Shown here: in pieces, positions 8,834-17,643 of the stretch
Layout: the number at the start of each line of letters is the position of its first letter
Numbering within the stretch: position 1 is the stretch's first letter
Assembly (NCBI GenBank): GCA_017640615.1
Contig: JAEPQK010000002.1
Span: forward strand, 124,001-188,000
Source: Rhizobiaceae bacterium
GTDB lineage: Bacteria; Pseudomonadota; Alphaproteobacteria; Rhizobiales; Rhizobiaceae
Length of the DNA: 64,000 bases
Direction: 5' to 3'
Made by a program: the position numbers and the translations under genes
Notes under the pieces: generated by a model
Seen by the model: only the letters and a program-made list of their open reading frames with translations
Told to the model about the DNA's origin: nothing
The model's database searches: none

Positions 8834-9993
8834 CCGACAAACGCAGAATCGCCGTCGTCCTCAACGACCGCGCCAATTACGGCCGGCTGCAGCCGGTCAT
8901 GGCCGCCATCAAGGCCCATCCCGATCTCGAACTCATCACTCTGTGCGGCGGCACCATGGTGCTCGACCGGTTCGACCGTCCGCTCGATGTGGTGCGCGAG
9001 GACGGGTTCTCCATCGATTCCGAGATTTATCTGGAGCTTGAGGGTTCGACACCGTTGACCATGGCCAAATCCGTGGGCTTCGGCGTGGTCGAATACACCT
9101 CCGAACTCGCCCGGCTCGATCCGGACGTCGTGCTCATCATCGGCGACCGCTATGAGAGCTTCGCGGCGGCCATCGCAGCCTCCTATCTTAATATGGTCAT
9201 CGCCCATATTCAGGGTGGCGAGGTCAGCGGCTCCATCGATGAGAGCGCCCGCCACTGCATCACCAAGCTGGCGCAGTATCACTTCCCCTCCACCGCGCGG
9301 GCTGCCGAATACATCATCCGCATGGGCGAGCGCGCCGACACTGTATTCAATTTCGGCTGCCCCAGTGGCGACATCGTCAAATCGCTCGATCTGACGGTGG
9401 GCCCCGAGCTATTCCGCGACGGTGTGGGCGCACCCATCGATCCGTCCAAGCCCTATGCGCTGGTGCTTTTCCACCCGGTCACGACCAAGCTGGCCACCAA
9501 GGCGGAAGCAACAGAAGAACTGCTGGGCGCCACCGCGCAGCTCGGCATGCAGACCGTCTGGCTTTGGCCAAACATCGATGCGGGTTCAGACCATGTCAGC
9601 GGCGCCATCCGCCGCTACCGCGAGCAGCATGACCCAAGCTGGCTGCGCCTGATGAAGAACTTCGCGCCAGAGGACTATCTGCGCGTTCTTTCCAACGCGA
9701 CGGTTGCGCTCGGCAATTCTTCCAGCTTTGTGCGGGACTCGTCCTTCTTGGGTACCCCGGTCGTACTGATCGGTGACCGTCAGCAGGCCCGCGAAACCGC
9801 TGAAAACGTTACCCGTACGGTTTGCGTGGAGGCTGAAATCCTCAAGACAGCCCGCGCCCAGCTCGCCCATGGCCACTACCCGGCGAGCACGCTCTACGGC
9901 AAGGGAGATGCCTCGGAGCAGATTGCCGACAAGCTGTCCGAGGTTGAACTCTATATCCAGAAACGTCTGGACTATGTCGACCAGCCGGCCTGA
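8830..9993 (+). CDS. neuC: UDP-N-acetylglucosamine 2-epimerase (hydrolysing), NeuC/LegG type
   Basis: A 387-residue member of the hydrolysing 2-epimerase family. GDRYE at 105-109 and HIQGGEVSGSIDES from 126 are diagnostic, as are ITKLAQYHF and a later LGNSSSFVRDSS substrate-binding stretch. It releases UDP (or GDP) while inverting C2 to give ManNAc or the 2,4-diacetamido analogue, the substrate of the NeuB-type synthase at 14589. It overlaps the upstream glycosyltransferase and precedes a cytidylyltransferase. The symbol reflects family; LegG/NeuC specificity cannot be separated here. Confidence 0.88.
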   Translation: MTDKRRIAVVLNDRANYGRLQPVMAAIKAHPDLELITLCGGTMVLDRFDRPLDVVREDGFSIDSEIYLELEGSTPLTMAKSVGFGVVEYTSELARLDPDVVLIIGDRYESFAAAIAASYLNMVIAHIQGGEVSGSIDESARHCITKLAQYHFPSTARAAEYIIRMGERADTVFNFGCPSGDIVKSLDLTVGPELFRDGVGAPIDPSKPYALVLFHPVTTKLATKAEATEELLGATAQLGMQTVWLWPNIDAGSDHVSGAIRRYREQHDPSWLRLMKNFAPEDYLRVLSNATVALGNSSSFVRDSSFLGTPVVLIGDRQQARETAENVTRTVCVEAEILKTARAQLAHGHYPASTLYGKGDASEQIADKLSEVELYIQKRLDYVDQPA

Positions 9994-10020
9994 CCGCAGA
10001 CCGGCCCGGAGGCAGGCCCC

Positions 10021-10785
10021 ATGATCGGCGGCAAGCGGGTTGTGGCGCTGGTGCCCGCACGCGGCGGGTCCAAGGGGATTCCCGGCAAGAATCTCTACCG
10101 CATCGGCGAGAAGTCGCTGGTCGAGCGCGCCGTCGATCTGGCGCGGGCCAGCGGGTTTGTCGATCAGGTCTATGTCAGCAGCGACGACGCTGCCGTTCAC
10201 GCGTTGGCGCAAAAGCTTGACGCCGCGCCTCCCGAACCGCGCCCGGCCCATCTCGCCTCGGACGGTGCGCGCACCATCGAGCTGGTGCACTACATGGTCG
10301 AGACCGGCCAACTGGACCGCGACAACCTGCTCCTGCTGCTCCAGCCCACCACGCCGCTGCGCAATGTGCAGCATGCAAAGGAGCTGGCTGAAAGGTTTGC
10401 CGAGGCGGGCGAGGCGCCGGACGGGATCATCAGCGTGGTGACCGCCGGCGGCAACCATCCGCTTAAGGCGCAGATCATCAACAACGGCTATCTCGCCCCG
10501 CTCAATGCGCAGGATTCAAGCGTGCCCCGCCAGTCCCTGCGTCCGGCCTTCTTCCCTAATGGCGCCTTCTATCTGGCGCGGGTTGATGTGCTGCTTGACC
10601 AAGACACCTTCGTGCCCCGTCGCACGCTCGCCTACGAAATGGACGAATTGTCCTCGGTCAACCTTGACGGCAAGCTGGATTTGCTTCTTTTGGAGACCAT
10701 TCTGAGCAAGGGGCTGGTGCAGATGGAGGATGGGTCGAACGACCTCCGCCCGCCAGCGGTCACGGGAAAAGGGGAGACCGCGTAG
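10021..10785 (+). CDS. neuA: CMP-sugar-acid cytidylyltransferase (NeuA family), second copy
   Basis: A 254-residue cytidylyltransferase with the family signature LVPARGGSKGIPGKN near the N-terminus. QPTTPLRN and a FFPNGAFYLARVD segment are like those of NeuA/LegF-type synthetases. It should make a CMP-activated nonulosonic acid. It is 27 bases after the NeuC gene, and its stop overlaps the GTG of a cupin gene. This copy is closer to the NeuC/NeuB pair in the operon than the copy at 1397, so it is the more likely partner for the NeuB product. Sequence differences between the two copies argue against recent duplication. Confidence 0.9.
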   Translation: MIGGKRVVALVPARGGSKGIPGKNLYRIGEKSLVERAVDLARASGFVDQVYVSSDDAAVHALAQKLDAAPPEPRPAHLASDGARTIELVHYMVETGQLDRDNLLLLLQPTTPLRNVQHAKELAERFAEAGEAPDGIISVVTAGGNHPLKAQIINNGYLAPLNAQDSSVPRQSLRPAFFPNGAFYLARVDVLLDQDTFVPRRTLAYEMDELSSVNLDGKLDLLLLETILSKGLVQMEDGSNDLRPPAVTGKGETA

Positions 10786-11201
10786 TGAGTATCGAACGGG
10801 TCATGTGTGGTGAGCAGGAACTAGCGCTCATCGTGCGCACGTCCTTCCAAAAGAAAGGGATCGAGTTCTTCACGCCGGATACCTATTCCCAGCAGCTCGG
10901 CTACATGAACCGGCCCGCCGGTTACATCATCGACCCGCATGTGCATAATCCGGTCTCTCGTGCAGTGGATTACACCAACGAAGTTCTGTTCATCAAAAGC
11001 GGCCGCGTGCGGGTGGATTTCTACACCGAGCAGCAGGAGTACCTCGAGAGCAAGGAACTGGTCACCGGCGATGTGATCCTCTTGTCCCGGGGCGGCCATG
11101 GCTTTGAGATGATCGAGCCCACCGAGATGATCGAGGTCAAGCAGGGGCCCTATGCGGGCGACCGCGACAAGACCCGCTTTGTGCCCAAGAAGCGCGGCTA
11201 G
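10785..11201 (+). CDS. Cupin-fold protein of the sugar locus
   Basis: A 138-residue single-domain cupin. The first cupin motif includes DPHVHN and EVLFIKSGRVRVDFY; the second is GDVILLSRGGHGFEM, giving metal-ligand histidines and a glutamate. The GTG start at 10785 uses the last base of the preceding TAG. Cupins in sugar loci include isomerases, epimerases and WbuC-like proteins of unknown role; nothing here fixes the reaction. Tight coupling with neuA suggests a tailoring or isomerisation step on a sugar acid or nucleotide sugar. Confidence 0.8.
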   Translation: MSIERVMCGEQELALIVRTSFQKKGIEFFTPDTYSQQLGYMNRPAGYIIDPHVHNPVSRAVDYTNEVLFIKSGRVRVDFYTEQQEYLESKELVTGDVILLSRGGHGFEMIEPTEMIEVKQGPYAGDRDKTRFVPKKRG

Positions 11202-11219
11202 AAGAGAGATCGCGCGATC

Positions 11220-12977
11220 ATGCACGCACTCAAGGCATTCGTCCTTGCCCATTGGCCTTTGCGCGCGCTCGCCCTTCTGGTGCTGCGCCGCAAGATATTT
11301 ATGGACGAATTCGTCTACAAGTTAGGGGACTATCGCGACTTCAAGGCCTCGGTGGCCGGCTGGCGCGCCTTCACCTCCAAAACCCCTGCGGACCCGAAAA
11401 AGCCCGGCGTGCTGCTGGTGGCCGGCGCGAAAATGAACACCCAGTGGAACGAACTCTGGGTCACCCTTGCTGCCGCATATCAGTATCACGGGCACAAGGT
11501 CTTCGTGCTCACCTCGCGCAACGAGCCGGTGCAGAACCTGTTCTACAAGCTGTTCGGCATTCAAACGATCTTCCTGCAGGACTGGCAGGCGGAGCCGGTG
11601 CGCCACGACGAGACACTTTATGCCGAGGTCGACGCCCTGCAGAGCTTTTTCGACTTCAAGGAATACGAATACGCCGACGCCCCGCTGGGCAAGATGGCGC
11701 TCTCCACCTACAGCCGGTTGCGCGCCAGCGGTATCATGGATGTTGAGGCCCCCGGCGCCCGCGCCGAATCCCGCGACTGGATCGTCAAGATCCACGAGAC
11801 CCGGCTGCGCGCCGAACGCCTGTTTGACAGGCACGGCATCGGCATCGTCTACCTGACCGAAATCTTTATGGAAGAATATGGCGGCATCTACTACGGCGCC
11901 CTGCGCACCGGGCGGAACGTCATCCGCACCGCCGGCACGGTGCGCGACAATGCCGTGGTCATCCAGCACCTGACGCCCGGCAGCGACCGCACGCATTTTT
12001 CGGCCATCACGCCCAAAAGCTGGCAGCGCATTCTCGACGAGGTCGATGTGGCCAGGATCGAACACGATCTCGCCGCCAACTTCGCCGACCGCTATGGCGA
12101 TAAATGGGGCCTGTCAAAGCGCAACCAGCCCAACACCAAAATCGTGGCGATCAAGGAAGCGCGGCAGACCCTTGGCGTTGCCGAGGGGCGCAAGATCGCT
12201 GTCGTCTACAGCCACATTCTCTACGACACGCTGTTCTTCAATGGCGAAGACCTGTTCGCCAACTATGCCGAATGGCTAGTGGAGACGGTCAAGGCGGCCT
12301 GCGCCAATCCGGAGGTGGACTGGTTCATCAAGGTCCACCCCTCGAACCTTTGGCGCGGCGAGCTGGAATACTATCACGGCGGCGTCTTCGAAGAGGTCCG
12401 CCTGATCAAAGAGCATGTGGGCGAATTGCCCGCCCATGTACACATGGTTTTCCCTGATACCCCGCTCAGCCCCTACACCTGGATGCAGGTCGCCGATTAC
12501 GGCATCACTGTGCGCGGCACCACGGGCATCGAGATGGGCGCGCTGGGCCGCACCGTGGTCACCGCCGGCACCGGCCGCTACGAATGGATCGGCTTCACCG
12601 TGAACCCGCAGTCCAAGCAGGAATATCTCGATACTCTTGCGAAGTTGCAGGACGTGCCCGACCCCACTGCCGAGCAGCACCGGTTGGGCAAGCTCTTCGC
12701 CTATGCGACCTTCTGCATGAAGCCTTACACGTTGTACTCGCTCAAACCGGCGGTGCGCAACGGACGTAGCTCCATCTTCAGTTCCGATGATCTGGTCTAT
12801 CTCGGTGACTTCCCCGAGCCTTTGCGCGAGGTTCCGCAAGACATCGAGAGGGTCTACCGCTGGAGCCTGTTGAGGGACGAGGTGGACCTCCTGAGTGGAT
12901 GGCCCGATCAAGTTCCGCTAGGCTCCGTCCCATCCAGTCACCCCACCGACGAGGGCGCTGTTGTTTCGTCACGATAA
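11220..12977 (+). CDS. Large GT-B/capsule-type polysaccharide biosynthesis protein
   Basis: A 585-residue protein without a family name I can give with certainty. The C-terminal third has features of capsule-synthesis and CDP-glycerol-type transferases: WFIKVHPSN, then VADYGITVRGTTGIEMGALG, the glycine/serine-rich nucleotide-binding region near the end of such enzymes. The N-terminus is hydrophobic (residues about 7-24) but short and basic, more like a membrane-anchoring helix than a cleavable signal. It overlaps the next methyltransferase by 17 bases. A glycosyl- or glycerophosphotransferase role is likely, with low certainty on substrate. Confidence 0.7.
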   Translation: MHALKAFVLAHWPLRALALLVLRRKIFMDEFVYKLGDYRDFKASVAGWRAFTSKTPADPKKPGVLLVAGAKMNTQWNELWVTLAAAYQYHGHKVFVLTSRNEPVQNLFYKLFGIQTIFLQDWQAEPVRHDETLYAEVDALQSFFDFKEYEYADAPLGKMALSTYSRLRASGIMDVEAPGARAESRDWIVKIHETRLRAERLFDRHGIGIVYLTEIFMEEYGGIYYGALRTGRNVIRTAGTVRDNAVVIQHLTPGSDRTHFSAITPKSWQRILDEVDVARIEHDLAANFADRYGDKWGLSKRNQPNTKIVAIKEARQTLGVAEGRKIAVVYSHILYDTLFFNGEDLFANYAEWLVETVKAACANPEVDWFIKVHPSNLWRGELEYYHGGVFEEVRLIKEHVGELPAHVHMVFPDTPLSPYTWMQVADYGITVRGTTGIEMGALGRTVVTAGTGRYEWIGFTVNPQSKQEYLDTLAKLQDVPDPTAEQHRLGKLFAYATFCMKPYTLYSLKPAVRNGRSSIFSSDDLVYLGDFPEPLREVPQDIERVYRWSLLRDEVDLLSGWPDQVPLGSVPSSHPTDEGAVVSSR

Positions 12978-13533
12978 ATTCGATACGGGCCGCCTCAAGG
13001 GCAAGATTCTCGACATCGGCTGCGGCCAGTTCAAGCTGGAAGGGGCGATTGGTCTCGACTGGTTCGACTATCCCGGCGTCGATGTGGTGGCCGATCTCGA
13101 CAAGCCGCTTCCCTTTGAAGAAGGCGAGTTTGATGTGGTCTATTCCAATCAGGTCTATGAGCACATTTCTGACCTCATCAAGCTTATCACCGAGGTCCAC
13201 CGCATCCTGAAGCCCGGTGGCTTCATGGTGGCCTCCGTGCCCTATTTCCGCTCTAGCTGGGCGGCCATCGACCCCACGCATGTGCGCCAGTTCACCATCA
13301 ACTCGCTGCACTATTTCGTCGAAGGCACCCTCGAGAACGCCAACCACGAATTCACCAAAACGACCTTCGGCACCGTTGAAGTCTATCTGGACAGCAACTA
13401 CGGCAACAACCCGTTCCGCTGGCTGTTTACCCGGCTGGCCCTGCGCTGGCCCTATGTGTTCGAGAACTCGGTCCTGTCCTTTCTGTTCCCGTTCCAGACG
13501 GTGACCTATGTGCTGACCAAACCGGCCAACTGA
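12961..13533 (+). CDS. Class I SAM-dependent methyltransferase
   Basis: A 190-residue Methyltransf_11-like protein: SAM motif ILDIGCGQFKL at about 16-26, VVYSNQVYEHISD and HRILKPGGFMVASVP further on. The TTG start at 12961 is supported by GAGG six bases upstream (within the previous gene) and by the family's short N-terminus. Likely a polysaccharide-decorating enzyme in the same operon. Acceptor unknown. Confidence 0.8.
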   Translation: MFRHDKFDTGRLKGKILDIGCGQFKLEGAIGLDWFDYPGVDVVADLDKPLPFEEGEFDVVYSNQVYEHISDLIKLITEVHRILKPGGFMVASVPYFRSSWAAIDPTHVRQFTINSLHYFVEGTLENANHEFTKTTFGTVEVYLDSNYGNNPFRWLFTRLALRWPYVFENSVLSFLFPFQTVTYVLTKPAN

Positions 13534-14583
13534 ATGGGCGCGCCGGTGCAGGTTCTGACCGTTGCCACGCTGGACTATGTGCCCCAGGCGCTTGGCCTTC
13601 TGGCGTCGGTTCGCCGGACACAGAAGGACGCTACACCGCACCTCTTTGTCATTGATGCCACCCCCGAGACCCGCGCCCAACTGGATGCGGCACTGTCAGA
13701 CGGCTGGGACTGGGTCAACTGGTTCGCCCCCGCAGACCTGACGGCTCACCAGTCTCTGATTGAGGCGGCGTTTGAGTACTACAACGGCATCGAGATCAGC
13801 TGTCTGGCCAAATATGTGGGCCTGCGAAATCTTCTCGAAACGGGCGGTGGCAGCCCGGTGGCGCTCTTTGATTCGGACATATTGTTGATGGGACCTCTCG
13901 ACCGTCCTCGATCTGAACTGGGTGAAAGGGCCCTTCTGCTCACACCGCACGCCCTGGGGCCGGGCGAAGCCTCGATGGAGCACGAGTATCTCCTGCATGG
14001 CTGGGTCAATGCCGGGTTCATGATGGCCAATCCCGACGAGCGTTCGCTCAAGATCATGGACTGGCTGATCGACCGGATATCCCATCGTGGTTTTCTGGCG
14101 CCAGAATATGGTCTCAGCTGCGACCAGACATGGGTCTCCGCCCTGCCAGTGGCCTTTCATGACGACATCGTTCTCAGCCGCGATCCGGGGCTCAATGTCG
14201 CCTACTGGAACCTGCCTGAGCGTCCGTTGACACGCGATGGCGAGCAGATTCTGGCTGCAGGCCAGCCGCTGACCTTTTTCCATCTCAGCGGCTTCGATCC
14301 CGCCCGACCGGACACGCTTTCCGCCCATTTCGGTGTGCCAATCGTACCCGGGGGAGTTGTCGCCGGTCTCGCCGAGGCTTATACCGCCCAGTTGCGGGAG
14401 GCAGAGGGTGTTCGCGGCAAGCTTAACGGGCTGCCGCGCCGGCCTGTCTGCCGCGCGCCGCTAGCCGAGCGCATCGAGATCGGGGCCACCCGGCACGGCA
14501 TCGGTATGCGCTCGCCCACCATTCGCCCGGGCTTTCTCTCCAAAATTGCGGCCAAACTCGAATCCAGACTGCTGAGAGGTTAA
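13534..14583 (+). CDS. GT-A-like glycosyltransferase
   Basis: A 349-residue protein that begins directly after the methyltransferase stop. LFDSDILLMGPL contains a DxD motif (D113, D115) preceded by a hydrophobic strand, the hallmark of GT-A nucleotide-sugar transferases of the GT8/GT77 sort. The N-terminal VLTVATLDYVPQALGLLASV is typical of a GT-A first strand. GWVNAGFMM, downstream, resembles the GFNSGVM/NAGVM acceptor loop of GT8-type enzymes. Probably cytosolic. Donor unknown. Confidence 0.75.
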   Translation: MGAPVQVLTVATLDYVPQALGLLASVRRTQKDATPHLFVIDATPETRAQLDAALSDGWDWVNWFAPADLTAHQSLIEAAFEYYNGIEISCLAKYVGLRNLLETGGGSPVALFDSDILLMGPLDRPRSELGERALLLTPHALGPGEASMEHEYLLHGWVNAGFMMANPDERSLKIMDWLIDRISHRGFLAPEYGLSCDQTWVSALPVAFHDDIVLSRDPGLNVAYWNLPERPLTRDGEQILAAGQPLTFFHLSGFDPARPDTLSAHFGVPIVPGGVVAGLAEAYTAQLREAEGVRGKLNGLPRRPVCRAPLAERIEIGATRHGIGMRSPTIRPGFLSKIAAKLESRLLRG

Positions 14584-14588
14584 GCGAA

Positions 14589-15629
14589 ATGTGGATCGGC
14601 AAGCACAAGATTGGTGATGGCAAACGTTGTTTCGTCATCGCTGAGGTGGCGCAGGCCCATGACGGGAGCCTTGGCTTTGCCCATGCCTTCATCGATGCGG
14701 CCGCACGGGCCGGGGCGGACGCGATCAAGTTCCAGACCCATTTTGCCGGGTCAGAATCCACCCCAGAGGAGCCCTGGCGGGTCAGGTTCTCCTATCAGGA
14801 CGACCTGCGCTATGACTACTGGAAGCGCGTGGAGTTCACGCCTGAACAATGGGCCGGCCTCAAATCTCATGCTGACGAAAAGGACCTAGTGTTTCTCAGC
14901 TCCGCGTTCTCAGGCGAGGCGGTAGCGCTTTTACACAAGCTTGACATGCCGGCCTGGAAGATCGCCTCCGGCGAGATCAACAATCCTCTGCTGCTCGACC
15001 AGATCGGTGCGCTCAAACAACCGGTGCTGCTTTCCTCCGGTATGAGCGCGCTGGCAGAGACTGATGCGGCGGTGCGAAGGCTCCAGGGCTTTGGGGCGGA
15101 GATTGCGGTGTTCCAATGCACCTCCAAATACCCCACGCCGCCCGAAGAACTCGGCCTCAATATGCTCGACGTGTTTCGCCAGCGCTATGACTGTCCGGTT
15201 GGCCTGTCCGATCACTCGGGCACCATGTATGCGGGGCTGGCCGCCGCCGCTTTGGGCGCGGACCTTCTGGAACTCCATATCACGCTTAGCCGTGAGATGT
15301 TCGGTCCCGATGTGATCGCCTCGGTGACTGCCGACGAACTCCAGCAACTGGTCGAGGGTATCCGTTTTATTGAAACCGCGCGGGCCAACCCGGTGGAAAA
15401 GAACGCCGCCGCCAAAGGATTCAGCCAGATGCGCAGCATCTTCACAAAGAGTCTCTTCGCCGCGGTGGACCTGCCGGCCGGCAAGACGATCGAAATCACC
15501 GATCTAGCCGCGAAGAAGCCGGGTACCGGACTGCCGGCGCAGGATTATGAACTCTATTTGGGCAGAAGGGCTGCGCGGGACATTCTGGCCGGACACATGC
15601 TCACCTCCGCGGATTTTCAAGCCGACTGA
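14589..15629 (+). CDS. neuB: N-acetylneuraminate synthase family protein (NeuB/LegI/PseI type)
   Basis: A 346-residue enzyme with the two-domain NeuB architecture. The TIM barrel has VIAEVAQAHDG near the N-terminus, ADAIKFQTHF, SAFS, KIASGEINN, a QCTSKYPTPPEE segment and GLSDHSGT at about 205; HITLSREMFGPD follows. A C-terminal SAF (antifreeze-like) domain starts near residue 285. It condenses phosphoenolpyruvate with ManNAc or a diacetamido analogue to give a nonulosonic acid. The required 2-epimerase and CMP synthetase are in the same operon. Neu, Leg and Pse forms cannot be told apart with confidence here. Confidence 0.92.
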   Translation: MWIGKHKIGDGKRCFVIAEVAQAHDGSLGFAHAFIDAAARAGADAIKFQTHFAGSESTPEEPWRVRFSYQDDLRYDYWKRVEFTPEQWAGLKSHADEKDLVFLSSAFSGEAVALLHKLDMPAWKIASGEINNPLLLDQIGALKQPVLLSSGMSALAETDAAVRRLQGFGAEIAVFQCTSKYPTPPEELGLNMLDVFRQRYDCPVGLSDHSGTMYAGLAAAALGADLLELHITLSREMFGPDVIASVTADELQQLVEGIRFIETARANPVEKNAAAKGFSQMRSIFTKSLFAAVDLPAGKTIEITDLAAKKPGTGLPAQDYELYLGRRAARDILAGHMLTSADFQAD

Positions 15630-15660
15630 CGCCCTTTTTGAGCGCATTGGACGAGGACAC

Positions 15661-16458
15661 ATGCCCACGATCACCGTCGTGACGGTCTGCTACAATTCCG
15701 CCGCAACCATCGAGGATGCACTTTTGTCGGTGAAGGCCCAGAGCCGTCCCGACCTGCAGCATGTCGTCATCGATGGCGGTTCCACCGACGCCACACTTGA
15801 TATTGTCCGCCGGCATCTGGGGCCGTGCGACATGCTGGTCAGTGAACCTGACGACGGCATCTACGACGCCATGAACAAGGGCCTGCGCGTGGCCGGCGGC
15901 GAGGTCATTGGCTTTCTCAATTCCGACGACTATTTCGCCGGTCCCGATGCGCTCGGCCCTGTCGCTGCGGCCCTCGACGACCGAGCGCTGGATTGCGCCT
16001 GGGGCGATGTGCTTCAGGTCAATGCCGCCGGGCGCGCCCGCCGGCTCATTCGCGGCGACGCCTTCGCGCCCTGGATGCTATCCATCGGTGTCATGCCGCC
16101 CCACCCCGCCTTCTACGCACGCACCGAAAAGATGCGGATGCTGGGCGGCTTTGCTAAAGATCTCCGGATCGCCAGCGATTTCGACTTCATGATGCGCGTG
16201 TTCGCCGATCCGGGGCTCAGGGCTGAATATGTGCCGGGCCTGGTTGCTGTCATGCGTTTGGGGGGGGTCAGTTCGGCGGGTGTGCGGGCGCATCAACGCA
16301 CGTCGAGAGAGATTGTCGAAGTATTGAAGCGAAACGGGCGTCCCGGCGGACAGTTCCGCATTGCGGCTCGCTACCCGCTTCGGGTACTTGAACTGGCAAG
16401 GGGACGCGTGATGGACTGGCAGGGCCAGAGCTATGCCACGCCCTGGTTCAGAACCTGA
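15661..16458 (+). CDS. Glycosyltransferase family 2
   Basis: A 265-residue GT2 enzyme. The opening ITVVTVCYNSAATIEDALLSV, IDGGSTDAT and GFLNSDDYF (DxD equivalent) are typical WcaA-like features. I use ATG 15661, where the family N-terminus begins; an in-frame ATG at 15547 would overlap neuB by 83 bases. No membrane segment is apparent. It probably adds a sugar to the lipid-linked oligosaccharide. Confidence 0.9.
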   Translation: MPTITVVTVCYNSAATIEDALLSVKAQSRPDLQHVVIDGGSTDATLDIVRRHLGPCDMLVSEPDDGIYDAMNKGLRVAGGEVIGFLNSDDYFAGPDALGPVAAALDDRALDCAWGDVLQVNAAGRARRLIRGDAFAPWMLSIGVMPPHPAFYARTEKMRMLGGFAKDLRIASDFDFMMRVFADPGLRAEYVPGLVAVMRLGGVSSAGVRAHQRTSREIVEVLKRNGRPGGQFRIAARYPLRVLELARGRVMDWQGQSYATPWFRT

Positions 16459-16495
16459 CACGGGGTCGGGTTATCGACAGCCACGGGGACGGATT

Positions 16496-17620
16496 TTGGC
16501 CAACTTCATTCCGGTAAACACGCCACGCCTGTCTGGTCGGGAGCGCGAATATCTGCTTGAGTGTATCGACACCGGCTGGATATCCTCGGAGGGCCCCTTT
16601 GTTGGACGCTTTGAAGAGGCGTTCTCCGCAAAGGTCGACCGATCTTATGGCATCGCCGTGTCCAATGGAACCGCGGCCATCGATGTCGCGGTCGCAGCGC
16701 TCGGCATCGGACCGGGCGACGAGGTCATTCTGCCAACCTTTACCATCATTTCCTGCGCCATGCAGATCGTGCGCGCCGGCGCGACGCCGGTCGTGGTGGA
16801 TTGCGATCCGCGCACCTGGAACATGCGTGCCGAAGACGCGATCGCCGCCATCACCGAGCGAACCAAGGCCATCATGCTTGTGCATATCTACGGCCTGCCG
16901 GTCGATCTGGGGCCGATCCTCGAAGTGGCGCGCGAAAAGGGCATCGCGATCATCGAGGACGCGGCCGAAATGCACGGCCAGACCTGGAACGGCAAGCCCT
17001 GCGGCAGTTTCGGCGACATCAGCACCTTCAGCTTTTATGCCAACAAGAACCTCACCATGGGCGAGGGCGGTATGGTGGTCACTGACGATCCTGTGCTAGC
17101 CGATCGCTGCCGCTCGTTCCGCAATCTCTGCTTTCTGCAGCAGAAGCGCTTCGTGCATGAGGAGCTGGGGTGGAACTACCGCCTGACCAATGTTCAGGCC
17201 GCCATCGGCATGGCGCAGCTTGAAGAAATGGACACCCACATTACCCGCAAGCGGGAAGTGGGCCGCCTCTACAACCGACTTCTGGTCAACGTGCCCGGCC
17301 TTCAGCTGCCGGTGCCGGCCACGAATTATGCCGAGAACATCTACTGGGTCTACGCAATGGTGCTCGATGACGATGTGCCCGTCGATGCCGAGCAAATGAT
17401 GAAGCTCCTTGCCGGCGAGGGCATCGGTACCCGGCCGTTCTTCTGGCCGCTGCACGAGCAGCCGGTATTTCTCAACCATGGCCTATTTCATGGTGCGCAT
17501 CTGCCGGTCGCCGAGCGCATTTCCCGGCGCGGTTTCTATCTGCCCAGCGGCCTCGGGCTGAGTGATCAGGACGTCGAGCTTAGTGCCGAAACACTGCGCC
17601 GCGTGCTTGCAGGCCTCTAG
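16496..17620 (+). CDS. DegT/DnrJ/EryC1/StrS aminotransferase (perosamine synthase/LegC-like)
   Basis: A PLP-dependent sugar aminotransferase of about 374 residues. DTGWISSEGPFV near the N-terminus is characteristic of the GDP-perosamine synthase and LegC branches. SNGTAAIDVAV, IIEDAAEMHGQ and FSFYANKNLTMGEGG (PLP lysine near residue 184) follow. It transfers an amino group from glutamate to C4 of a 4-keto nucleotide sugar. TTG 16496 follows GGGGAC at good spacing and fits the family start; ATG 16433 is the alternative but overlaps the GT2 gene by 26 bases. The 4,6-dehydratase that would supply the keto sugar is not in the window. Confidence 0.9.
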   Translation: MANFIPVNTPRLSGREREYLLECIDTGWISSEGPFVGRFEEAFSAKVDRSYGIAVSNGTAAIDVAVAALGIGPGDEVILPTFTIISCAMQIVRAGATPVVVDCDPRTWNMRAEDAIAAITERTKAIMLVHIYGLPVDLGPILEVAREKGIAIIEDAAEMHGQTWNGKPCGSFGDISTFSFYANKNLTMGEGGMVVTDDPVLADRCRSFRNLCFLQQKRFVHEELGWNYRLTNVQAAIGMAQLEEMDTHITRKREVGRLYNRLLVNVPGLQLPVPATNYAENIYWVYAMVLDDDVPVDAEQMMKLLAGEGIGTRPFFWPLHEQPVFLNHGLFHGAHLPVAERISRRGFYLPSGLGLSDQDVELSAETLRRVLAGL

Positions 17621-17643
17621 ACGACTGGAAGAAGGAAAACTTC

